Part shown: positions 24,674-32,111 of the stretch, piece after piece
Numbering within the stretch: position 1 is the stretch's first letter
Layout of the letters: each line of letters opens with the position of its first letter
Assembly (NCBI GenBank): GCA_964419545.1
Contig: CAYQQU010000023.1
Coordinates: 14,621-78,620 of the forward strand
Direction: 5' to 3'
DNA from: CAYQQU01 sp964419545
GTDB taxonomy: Bacteria > Bacteroidota > Bacteroidia > Chitinophagales > Saprospiraceae
DNA: 64,000 bases
The notes under the pieces: model-generated
What the model was told of the DNA's origin: nothing
The model's database searches: none
The model's input: only the letters and a program-made list of their open reading frames with translations
Made by a program: the position numbers and the translations under genes

Positions 24674-25720
24674 TTAGGAGTTTAAATTCCCTTCCACCTC
24701 CAGCCCTTCTTCCGGCAGGAAAGCCGCTTTATTCAGCTTTAGCCACTCGAGTGCGTTATCCGCGAAGATGTGCTGCATGGTTTTCTCCGGCAGGTTCATC
24801 TTCTCGATGAACGCGCCGATCTCCAGGTCGCCCAGCGGGAAGGGGTAATCCGAGCCCAGGCAGACGCGGTGGGCGCCGTTGGTTTTGATGATGTATTCCA
24901 GCAGCAGGGGATCGTGCGTGATGCAATCGACCCAGAAGCGGCCGAGGTAGGCGCTGGGCGCTACCGGATTGTCGACGGCCACGAGGTCCGGCCGGCAGTT
25001 GAAGCCGTGTTCGATGCGGCCGATGGTGGGCAGGAAAGCTCCTCCGGCATGGGCGAAACAGACGCGCAGCTCCGGCAGCCGCTCAAAGACGCCGCCGAAG
25101 ATGAGGCTGCAGATGGCGCGCGAGGTCTCCGCCGGCATGCCCACCAGCCAGGGCAGCCAGTATTTGCGCATGGAGTGAAAACCCATCATGTCCCAGGGAT
25201 GGACGAAAACGGCCATATCCAGCTCCTGACAGGCGCGGAAAAATGGGAAAAATTCGGGCTCGCTGAGGTTCTTGTCGTTGATGTTGGAACCGATCTGTAC
25301 GCCTACCAGCCCGATATCGCGACAGCGTTCCAGCTCCTGTACCGCCAACTTCACATCCTGCATCGGCACGGCGCCCAGGCCGATGTATTGGGTGGGAAAA
25401 TCACTCACCAACTGCGCCAGGTGGTCGTTGAGGAAGCGCGATAGCTCCAGGCCGTCCCGCGGATTGGCCCAATACGAGAACATGACGGGGATGGTGCAGA
25501 CCACCTGCACCTGGGTGTTGCGCCGCCGGTATTCGGCGATCCGTTCTTCGGGATCCCAGCAATTGGAGCAGATTTCGCGAAAAAACTCCCGCCCTTTGAT
25601 CATCCGGGCTCGCCCCGGCGCGTGGTGTTCGAGAAAAATGAAATCACCATACCCGAATTTCTCCGCGAAGCGCGGTAGTTTCTCCGGAATGATGTGAGTG
25701 TGCATGTCGATCTTCAGCAT
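24674..25720 (-). CDS. 2-amino-3-carboxymuconate-6-semialdehyde decarboxylase (ACMSD)
   Basis: 348 residues. The sequence follows animal and bacterial ACMSD along its whole length: KIDMHTHIIP (zinc ligands H7, H9), REICSNCWDPEERI, FSYWANPRDGLELSRFLN, GVQIGSNINDKNL, VFVHPWDMMG, KYWLPWLVGMPAETSRAICS, CFAHAGGAF and GSDYPFPLGDLE (metal Asp). It removes carbon dioxide from the kynurenine-pathway intermediate ACMS, steering tryptophan catabolism away from quinolinate/NAD (EC 4.1.1.45). No other kynurenine-pathway gene is in the window. The residues after 335 (LNKAAFLPEEGLEVEGNLNS) extend slightly beyond the usual end. Cytoplasmic, monocistronic. Confidence 0.92.
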   Translation of the reverse strand: MLKIDMHTHIIPEKLPRFAEKFGYGDFIFLEHHAPGRARMIKGREFFREICSNCWDPEERIAEYRRRNTQVQVVCTIPVMFSYWANPRDGLELSRFLNDHLAQLVSDFPTQYIGLGAVPMQDVKLAVQELERCRDIGLVGVQIGSNINDKNLSEPEFFPFFRACQELDMAVFVHPWDMMGFHSMRKYWLPWLVGMPAETSRAICSLIFGGVFERLPELRVCFAHAGGAFLPTIGRIEHGFNCRPDLVAVDNPVAPSAYLGRFWVDCITHDPLLLEYIIKTNGAHRVCLGSDYPFPLGDLEIGAFIEKMNLPEKTMQHIFADNALEWLKLNKAAFLPEEGLEVEGNLNS

Positions 25721-25854
25721 GACAGACGGTCGCTTTGGTTAGGTCAGTCCTGCGAAGGTAGGGGTCTTGTAATAAAATTTTACAATAAAATGATGGAAAT
25801 GCCAAAGGAAGGGACGCCGCTTCCGGGCCCTTTTCCGCAAAAAGGCGCCCCGGT

Positions 25855-27645
25855 TTACTGCCTTACCAGCCGTCCGCTCAGGGTTTGACCGGCCACCGCA
25901 ATGCGGTAGAAATACAGGCCGGACGGCAGCCCGGGGAGATTGACCTCACGGTCGATGGCGCGGCCGTCGGTGCGCCATTGCTCGCGCGCAACCGTGCGGC
26001 CCCGCGCATCCGTCATTTCCAGGATAAGCGTCCCGGCCGGCGTACGGCCGTTGAGGCGGAAGGCCTCCCGGAAGGGGTTGGGCGTGACCTGTACACTGAA
26101 AACAGGGGCGCTAGCCGGTGGGGTGCTCGTGATTTCCAGGGCCCGGTTGACGGCGGCCAGGGCGTCGACGCGGCCGTAGCCGTAGACGGCGTTGGGAATG
26201 CCCATGCCGCTGATCCCTTCACAGTCCTGAGCGCTGAGCATGGGTTTGGCTGTTTCTTCGATAATCTGCTCGATCAGCTCCACTTGTCCGGCCAGGGCGG
26301 GGTTGGCGGAGATGAGCAGGGCGACGAGGCCGGCTACGTGGGGCCCGGCCATGCTGGTGCCGCTGAAGTTGGCGTACCCGCCGCCGCGCACGGCCGAGCG
26401 CACGCTGACGCCCGGCGCCGACACGTTGGGTTTAAGGATGCCGCTGCCGTCGACCGTCACCGGGCCGCGGCTGCTGAAGTTGGCGATCGTGTCGTTCTGG
26501 CCGGTGGCGCCCACGGCGAAGCTGTTCTCGAACATCGCCGCCGGCCGGTCGACCGTTCCGCAGCTGCTGCCGTTATTGCCGGCGGAGACGACCACCACGA
26601 TGCCCGCCGCCTTGAGGTTGTTGACGACGGCTTCCATCGTGGCCCAGTTGGAAGGGTTGCAGCCTTCGATCTCGGGGCAGCTCCAGGAGTTGTTGATCAC
26701 GTGCGGCGCCTTGGCGGGATCCGGGTTTTCGTCATTGAGGTCGGTAGGCGCGAGAAACCACTCGAAACATTCGATGTAGGAAGCCGGGGAGCCCCAGCCG
26801 CGTTCCATGTTGCGGCAGGCGATCCAGCTGGCGCCCGGCGCTACCCCGATCTGGTTGCCCGCACCGTCGTCGCCCACCATGGTGCCCATGGTGTGAGTGC
26901 CGTGATTGTGATCGTCGCAGGGCACCGGAGAGTCCAGTCCGCAGGGATTCAGAGAGGGGTCGTTGATCGTGTCGCCGTGCAATGGGCTGATTTCGTGGAT
27001 GGCGTCGTGCCAGTTGTAGTTGTGGTCGGCTGTGACGCCGTTCCAGCCCCGGTAGGTCGCCTTGAGGGTCGGGTGCTCCCATTCGTAGCCTGTATCCTGG
27101 CCGCCGATGACTACCTCCTGCCCCGTATAGCCCATGGCCCATACGGCGTCGGCCTGTATCCTGGCGACGCCCCATTCCACCCCGTCGCGGCTGGTCACGG
27201 CTTCCGGGTCCGGACGAACCGGCGCCGGGGCTTCCAGGCGCACCTGCGGGTTGGGCTGTATGGCGGCTACTTCCGGCTGTTCGGCCAGGTAGCGCAACGC
27301 GTCCAGGTCACCTTTCACCCGCATTACGTTGATTATGAAGAAAGACTGAAAGGGGACCGCTCTCGCTTCCAGACGCTGCCGGATGCGCTGCTGACTGGTA
27401 GCGGCGGTCTGCTGAAGCTGCTGCAATACATATCGCCCTTTTTCTGCTTTGGAGCGAAAGCGATCGGCTCGGTCCAGATCGGCCTGAGCGGAGAAAAGTA
27501 CCAGGCAGTCGACCGTTTCGCCGCGTTCCAGGCGCTTCAGCAGGGTAGGGGCTATTTTGTCGGACCAGCCGTCATCGGGGGGCAAAAAAGAGGCAAAAGC
27601 AAAAATCAATGCCAACAAAAGGAAGGTCCGGAAGAGGATTTTCAT
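25855..27645 (-). CDS. T9SS-secreted subtilisin-like serine peptidase (S8)
   Basis: 596 residues from ATG 27645, which gives a signal peptide (MKILFRTFLLLALIFAFA); a frame running 100 codons further up is not protein-like. An inhibitor-I9-like propeptide spans about 45-140. The S8 domain has a complete triad: D184 (GGQDTGYEWEHP), H248 (HNHGTHTMGT) and S431 (SGTSMAGPHVAG), with the oxyanion Asn in VSAGNNGSS. The end, from VTPNPFREAFRL to SGRLVRQ, is a T9SS type A sorting domain, so the protein is moved across the outer membrane. A 7-bp inverted repeat at 27695-27711 lies 50 bases upstream. Confidence 0.93.
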   Translation of the reverse strand: MKILFRTFLLLALIFAFASFLPPDDGWSDKIAPTLLKRLERGETVDCLVLFSAQADLDRADRFRSKAEKGRYVLQQLQQTAATSQQRIRQRLEARAVPFQSFFIINVMRVKGDLDALRYLAEQPEVAAIQPNPQVRLEAPAPVRPDPEAVTSRDGVEWGVARIQADAVWAMGYTGQEVVIGGQDTGYEWEHPTLKATYRGWNGVTADHNYNWHDAIHEISPLHGDTINDPSLNPCGLDSPVPCDDHNHGTHTMGTMVGDDGAGNQIGVAPGASWIACRNMERGWGSPASYIECFEWFLAPTDLNDENPDPAKAPHVINNSWSCPEIEGCNPSNWATMEAVVNNLKAAGIVVVVSAGNNGSSCGTVDRPAAMFENSFAVGATGQNDTIANFSSRGPVTVDGSGILKPNVSAPGVSVRSAVRGGGYANFSGTSMAGPHVAGLVALLISANPALAGQVELIEQIIEETAKPMLSAQDCEGISGMGIPNAVYGYGRVDALAAVNRALEITSTPPASAPVFSVQVTPNPFREAFRLNGRTPAGTLILEMTDARGRTVAREQWRTDGRAIDREVNLPGLPSGLYFYRIAVAGQTLSGRLVRQ

Positions 27646-28330
27646 GGGTTGAACGATTTGATAAAAAATCTTTTCGCTGATGATTGAATAAATATTAACG
27701 AAAATCGTTAAATGAACGATTGGACTGCCAAAATAAGGTTTCGGCAATTTAAAAAAAACGGGGAAGCGATAATATGACGCGAGGCAAACGGATTTGGCGG
27801 CCGGGAAGGCGGGAAATAGCAGTAATTCTCGGTTTAAAACATTGCGGTGCGCTCGTCCCGGCCCGGCGGTACGGAATAGGAAAGATGGCCGACATGCAGG
27901 GAATATTCCATACCTCCGGCACGGGAGCCCAACTTTCGAAATCATCTACCAAAATCTTGCGTCTCCGGTGCTGCGAATTAAGAAATGCTTACTGCCAAAC
28001 TGAGAATCAATGGGGAAAAAGACGACATATCAAAAAATACTGGAATAAGTTCAGGTGCGCGCAATTCGCTTGACAACTGATAATCAGCAAATTTCACAAA
28101 AAAATAGCGATGATTTTTTTACCGTAAATAAAAATTGTCCTAATTTAAAGCCAACGATCTAAAGGCTTGTATGAAGGCGGTGCTTTTGATGCGAAAACCC
28201 AGGTTGGAGCTTCTTCCGAAGGTATTTAATAATAGCGTCAAGGGATAAAAAAATGCCAAAAGGAAGTTCCGCAAGCAGGGTTTCGCGATCGAAGCGACTC
28301 TCAGCAAGCATCTCAAAAAGAAAAACCGAC
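27646..28330. other. Gene-poor, partly AT-rich intergenic region of 685 bp
   Basis: Holds the divergent control regions of the subtilase (minus) and GNAT (plus) genes. From about 27950 to 28260 the DNA is clearly more AT-rich than its surroundings, with A and T runs and an AACTGATAATCAG palindrome at about 28074. Short frames here show no recognisable protein. It may contain decayed foreign DNA; I found no tRNA, hairpin terminator or transposase. Confidence 0.5.
27695..27711. promoter_or_regulatory. Inverted repeat upstream of the subtilase gene (possible operator)
   Basis: TTAACGA and TCGTTAA arms around AAA. The hexamer AACGAT/ATCGTT recurs close by (27652-27657, 27715-27720), so a dimeric regulator could bind here. 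No match to a known operator is claimed. Confidence 0.35.
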
Positions 28331-28783
28331 ATGAGCCGAGAAACAAAAATCTACAGCGCTTTTACGGGCATCAGTCCGTGGGAACGCTCCGCCGTCCTTC
28401 GGTTTCTGTCCGAGAACACCGAACAGGCCGACCCCCACGAAATCCAGGAAGCCGTAGAGTATGCTTTGAAGAACCGCCCTTCTTTCGGTGGTTTTCTGCT
28501 CACCATCCTGGAAGATCAACAAATCGTGGCGGCGGTAGTCGCTAACCGGACGGGAATGGAGGGCTACAATCCGAAACACCTTTTCGTCTACGTCGCGCTT
28601 GTGGAGGAATACCTCGATGATGAGGAACTGGTGGGGGAACTACTCCACCAAGCCTTGCGGCAGGCCAACGGGGAAGTAGCCCTGCACGTCAAGCCGGGCC
28701 ACCCGGCGCTGAAACTGTATGAAAAGCTGGGCTTCACCGCCCAATATCTCGGGCTGCGCTTCCGCCGCACCGCCACTGCCTGA
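28331..28783 (+). CDS. GNAT-family acetyltransferase-like protein
   Basis: 150 residues from ATG 28331; an ATG at 28253 in frame adds 26 serine/arginine-rich residues without family likeness. The fold pattern fits GNAT: VAAVVANRTGMEG, the core LFVYVALVEEYLDDEELVGELLHQALRQA (beta-4/helix-3, acetyl-CoA loop region not canonical) and VALHVKPGHPALKLYEKLGFTAQYLGLRF, the typical end with A-x-x-L-Y-E-K-L-G-F. The usual Q/RxxGxG/A acetyl-CoA motif is weak here (VEEYLDDEELVGELL), as in other Bacteroidota relatives. Substrate unknown. Confidence 0.72.
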   Translation: MSRETKIYSAFTGISPWERSAVLRFLSENTEQADPHEIQEAVEYALKNRPSFGGFLLTILEDQQIVAAVVANRTGMEGYNPKHLFVYVALVEEYLDDEELVGELLHQALRQANGEVALHVKPGHPALKLYEKLGFTAQYLGLRFRRTATA

Positions 28784-28912
28784 GTACAAACACACCTTTT
28801 TAACAACACTCCCCGATCACTTGTCTCCAAATTCCAAACGACTGCGGCCGGTTGAAGTCGGTTGCTGTCGATTTTATGGAGGGAATACTTTATCTTCCCT
28901 CGAAAGACCCGT

Positions 28913-29545
28913 ATGCAAGCCCATATCCTCAACCACCTCCGGCAAGACCCGCAGCTGGCGACCGTGATCCAGGTGACCGAAACGCCCAAAGTATCCCTCC
29001 ACAGCGGGGATGTTTACGCCGATCTGTTGCGTTCCGTCATCAATCAGCAGCTCTCGAATAAAGCCGCCGCCACCATTCACCGCCGGTTCCTGGAGCTGTT
29101 TCCCGCCGGCGCGCCCGATCCGGAGACTTTGCTGGCGCTTGACGACGCCCCGCTGCGCGCCGCCGGTCTTTCGCGTTCCAAGGTGAATTACGTACGCAAC
29201 GTCGCCGAATTTTTCCTGGAGCACAGGCTGAATCATCACGACTGGGCCGCCCACAGCGATGCAGACATCATGGAGCGCCTCACCCGAATAAAAGGTGTAG
29301 GCAAATGGACCGCAGAGATGATCCTCATGTTCACCCTGGGACGGCCCGATATTTTACCGCTGGACGATCTGGTGATCCGCAGCGCTATGATCCGACTGTA
29401 CGGGGTGGAGGAGAAAGGGCGGGCTTTAAAAGACGCACTCACCGCTATCGCCGAACCCTGGCGGCCCTACCGGTCGTACGCCTGCTACTACCTCTGGCCC
29501 TGGTATCACCGGAAGCCGGAGGGTTCAGGAAGTAGCGACCGTTGA
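28913..29545 (+). CDS. DNA-3-methyladenine glycosylase (AlkA-like HhH-GPD)
   Basis: 210 residues from ATG 28913 (an upstream start adds seventeen unlikely residues). HhH-GPD superfamily: DVYADLLRSVINQQLSNKAA (helical entry), the hairpin LTRIKGVGKWTAEMILMFTL, and the catalytic Asp 10-12 residues on in PDILPLDDLVIR. It cleaves alkylated purines such as 3-methyladenine from DNA as the first step of base excision repair. The length is that of the short bacterial AlkA-like enzymes without the N-terminal TBP-like domain of E. coli AlkA. Its 3' end overlaps the convergent histidine kinase gene by 21 bases. Confidence 0.92.
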   Translation: MQAHILNHLRQDPQLATVIQVTETPKVSLHSGDVYADLLRSVINQQLSNKAAATIHRRFLELFPAGAPDPETLLALDDAPLRAAGLSRSKVNYVRNVAEFFLEHRLNHHDWAAHSDADIMERLTRIKGVGKWTAEMILMFTLGRPDILPLDDLVIRSAMIRLYGVEEKGRALKDALTAIAEPWRPYRSYACYYLWPWYHRKPEGSGSSDR

Positions 29546-30736
29546 CTCGGAAGCGCTTCGCGCCGGCGCTTCCGCCGTGTGCTTTTGGAGGCGGATCGTA
29601 AAGGTAGTGCCTTTTCCTTCTTCCGACCATTTTACGAAAATCTTGCCGCTATGGTAGCCTTCGATGATGCGTTTGACGAGTGACAGGCCAAGCCCCCAGC
29701 CCCGCTTTTTGGTGGTGTATCCCGGCTGGAAAACGGTCTTGAACTTATTGGACGGTATGCCTTTGCCGGTGTCGGTGAGGTCGATGTAGACGAACTTGTC
29801 ATCGTCGTACACCTCGGCGCGAATATCGCCGCGGCCTTCCATGGCGTCGAGGGCGTTGCGCAGCAGGTTCTCGATCACCCAATCGAAAAGCGGCGGGTTG
29901 AGCCGCACGTACATCGGCGTCTGGTCGGGGTCGGGGAAGTAGAACGACACCTTGCGGGGCGCCCGCCGGGCCATGTAGGCGCGGCAAGCGTCGAGCTCCT
30001 CGTAGATGTTGATGGGCTTGAGCACCGGCTCGGAGCCGATCTTGGAAAAGCGGTCGGCGATGAGCTCCAGGCGGCTGACGTCTTTGCGCAGCTCGCTGAT
30101 CACTTCCTCGGCTTCTTCGTTCTTGGTCAACATCAGCTTCAGGTGTTCGATCCAGGCGACAATAGCAGAGATCGGCGTGCCCAACTGGTGGGCCGTCTCC
30201 TTGGCCATGCCTACCCACACCCGGTTCTGTTCGGCGCGGCGGGCGGAGCTGAACCCCACGTAGCCAAAACCGATAAAAGCGGCGATGAGCAGTAGCTGGA
30301 TGAAGGGGAAAAAGCGAAGCTGCCGCAACACCTTCGACTCTTTGTAGTAAATGGAGTGGGCAAAACCCTGAATGGGCTCAAACCCCTCGGCGCGCATCTC
30401 GGCGACCTCGCTCTTCAGGAATTCTTTGTCGAAATTGCGGTCGTCGCCGAAGTTGGCGCCCTCGTACTCCCCGCGGTCGTTTACCAGAATGACCGGAATG
30501 CTGGAGTTGGATTTCAGGATCTCGGCGTGCAGGGTTACATCGCAATATTTTATATCTTCATCGTCGATATCGTTCAGGTATTCCTGGGCCATCACCCAGT
30601 GACGCACCTTATTGCGCTCCTCTTCGGCCAGGCGGTCGGTCAGGTAATTGGTATAGACCATGGAAACCAAAATGATGGCCACGCCTGCGACGGCCAGGTA
30701 CAGCTTCCATTGTGTTTTGCGCTGGTAAATGTCCAT
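29525..30736 (-). CDS. Two-helix membrane sensor histidine kinase
   Basis: 403 residues. Membrane helices at about 12-30 and 140-160 flank an extracytoplasmic sensor of about 110 residues. The phospho-acceptor is H183 in AKETAHQLGTPISAI, and the ATPase domain has N (NLLRNALDA), G1 (DLTDTGKGIP), F (VFQPGYTTKKRGWGLGLSL) boxes. The H-box variant AHQLGTP is characteristic of a conserved Bacteroidota kinase. No response regulator is adjacent, so its partner lies elsewhere. A -7 box TAATTTTG with TTG 21 bp upstream precedes the gene. It overlaps the convergent glycosylase gene by 21 bases. Confidence 0.92.
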   Translation of the reverse strand: MDIYQRKTQWKLYLAVAGVAIILVSMVYTNYLTDRLAEEERNKVRHWVMAQEYLNDIDDEDIKYCDVTLHAEILKSNSSIPVILVNDRGEYEGANFGDDRNFDKEFLKSEVAEMRAEGFEPIQGFAHSIYYKESKVLRQLRFFPFIQLLLIAAFIGFGYVGFSSARRAEQNRVWVGMAKETAHQLGTPISAIVAWIEHLKLMLTKNEEAEEVISELRKDVSRLELIADRFSKIGSEPVLKPINIYEELDACRAYMARRAPRKVSFYFPDPDQTPMYVRLNPPLFDWVIENLLRNALDAMEGRGDIRAEVYDDDKFVYIDLTDTGKGIPSNKFKTVFQPGYTTKKRGWGLGLSLVKRIIEGYHSGKIFVKWSEEGKGTTFTIRLQKHTAEAPARSASESTVATS

Positions 30737-30765
30737 TTTCTAAGCAGTTACAACGGTAATAACGT

Positions 30766-30797
30766 CAAAATTAGCAGAAAATGACAAGCGGGGCCAA
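30766..30797 (-). promoter_or_regulatory. Probable promoter of the histidine kinase gene
   Basis: Minus strand: TTG (30797-30795) and TAATTTTG (30773-30766) 21 bp apart, an exact -7 box about 30 bases before the ATG. Confidence 0.5.
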
Positions 30798-30967
30798 GCG
30801 ATTTGTATTTCGGAAAAAATATCGATATTAGCGAAAAAAAAATTTATTTAGCGCGGAATTTGATTCAATACCCATGCTCCGAAAAAAGATCTTTGAACTG
30901 GAAAGTGAAAAAAAATCCGGCTCCTCTGAAAAGATTTAAAATTGGCATTATTGAGACTATGCGTCAG

Positions 30968-30997
30968 CCTGCCGGCTCAGCCGGCAGGTTTTTTTTT
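30968..30997 (+). terminator. Strong intrinsic terminator without an upstream gene
   Basis: CCTGCCGGCT and its exact complement AGCCGGCAGG around one base, followed by nine Ts. Nothing on the plus strand between the divergent kinase start and here codes for a likely protein, so it may end a small RNA of at most about 200 nt. Confidence 0.8.
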
Positions 30998-31150
30998 GCC
31001 CGGAAACGGCTGGCGGCGATTCGGTTACACAAGGAATAAAAAGTAAGCCGAGGCGTATCGCCCCGGGCCCGGACGCCGGCCGGCCGGTGGCTCGTTTGGG
31101 TAAAGCTGCCGGCGCCGGGAGATAAAAAGCCGCCGCCGGCGGCCGGGTAA

Positions 31151-31181
31151 TTGCCCTATTGGTCGGGATTGCTTACCTTTG
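31151..31181 (+). promoter_or_regulatory. Probable promoter of the 31199 gene
   Basis: TTG at 31151-31153 and TACCTTTG at 31174-31181 are 20 bp apart; the ATG follows 17 bases later, predicting a very short leader, as is common in Bacteroidota. Confidence 0.6.
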
Positions 31182-31198
31182 GAGGGCAAAAGGTATAC

Positions 31199-31936
31199 AT
31201 GGAAAAATACGTCCGCTATCTGCTGCACGATATCCGGGCAGCAATCGAACACGTACCCGATCTTTTGGTCGAACCGGATGAAGACACGGATTACCTACCC
31301 GCTGAGGAAGAGGAAAAATACGCCCCCCGCCAACGCCTCAGCGACCGGCTCGGCCTACGGCCGGAATGGTTCCCGCCGCCTTCCCGTCTTGGTGACGCTC
31401 AAATGGATCGCCTCGTCAACGCCCTCGAAGATTCCCTGGAAGCACACGGCTACTTCGTCATCTTCCCCGAAGCTACGCCCATGCGGCAGCGCTACGAGAT
31501 GCTCACCGAGAAGCTCGACAGCGAAGTGCCCGTACTGCAGTACAACGTCTGGCAGATCGAGCTATGCGATTACGAACCCGAACAGTGCCCCTTCGGTGAA
31601 GGCAACTGCCGTTGCCGGGATATCGAAGCGCTGCTCTCCGATCCCGAGTTCGCGGATGAGATTGACTGGGACGATAACGAAGAGTGGAACGCCGACGATT
31701 ACTGGCCGGGCGAAGAGGAGGAAGGGGATTACCTGGAGCCGGGCCTCGACATTTCCGGCTACGACATGCCCGAACTTTTCTTCGGCGCCGAACGCTTCCC
31801 GCTCTGGTCGGAAGACGAACTCGACCTCCACGGCCGTTCCCGCCCGGCGCGCTCCAATGACGAAGACGAGGAACGGTCGCCGGATGAATTCGCTTCGCCG
31901 GATTATGATCCGGACGACGAAGACGGCGAGGACTAG
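31199..31936 (+). CDS. Acidic conserved hypothetical protein
   Basis: 245 residues from ATG 31199 (an in-frame GTG-type extension to 31151 would overlap the promoter). No signal peptide. N-terminal part (MEKYVRYLLHDIRAAIEHVP and DAQMDRLVNALEDSLEAHGYFVIFPEATPMRQRYEMLTEKLDSEVP) looks like a folded domain seen in other Bacteroidota; then a small cysteine group CDYEPEQCPFGEGNCRC that could bind a metal; then about 100 residues dominated by Asp and Glu ending DPDDEDGED. I do not know a function. A long overlapping frame on the same strand is a shadow of this gene. Confidence 0.78.
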   Translation: MEKYVRYLLHDIRAAIEHVPDLLVEPDEDTDYLPAEEEEKYAPRQRLSDRLGLRPEWFPPPSRLGDAQMDRLVNALEDSLEAHGYFVIFPEATPMRQRYEMLTEKLDSEVPVLQYNVWQIELCDYEPEQCPFGEGNCRCRDIEALLSDPEFADEIDWDDNEEWNADDYWPGEEEEGDYLEPGLDISGYDMPELFFGAERFPLWSEDELDLHGRSRPARSNDEDEERSPDEFASPDYDPDDEDGED

Positions 31937-31978
31937 TTAGCCTGCCGGGTAATTCGGACAATCTGGAAAACTGCCTAG

Positions 31979-31996
31979 GTGCTCCTCCCGGAGCAC
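31979..31996. other. Stem-loop downstream of the acidic protein gene
   Basis: GTGCTCC and GGAGCAC pair perfectly around TCCC, 43 bases after the stop. There is no immediate T run, so terminator function is uncertain. Confidence 0.4.
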
Positions 31997-32111
31997 ATGT
32001 GATTCCCGCCTCTTTTGCTAAATTTTCCCGCCTTTTTTTCCTGCTTCCTTTTCTTTCCGGTTAAATTATTTATTTTTCCATCTTTCGATTCGACGCCTTA
32101 ACCAACGATCG

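Larger units (their letters stand above)
30737..31198. other. Intergenic region of 462 bp with an orphan terminator
   Basis: Between divergent genes. Contains the histidine kinase promoter, an AT-rich stretch (30810-30960), a strong plus-strand terminator (30968-30997) with no protein gene in front of it, GC-rich palindromic sequence (31073-31145) and the promoter of the 31199 gene. Confidence 0.6.

Noticed and set aside
27646..27945. 100-residue N-terminal extension of the subtilase
   Set aside because: Not protein-like and placed before a perfect signal peptide beginning at ATG 27645.
31179..31940. Second long plus-strand frame overlapping the acidic protein gene
   Set aside because: Ser/Thr/Arg-rich out-of-frame translation; the acidic protein has promoter, ATG and folded N-terminal domain.
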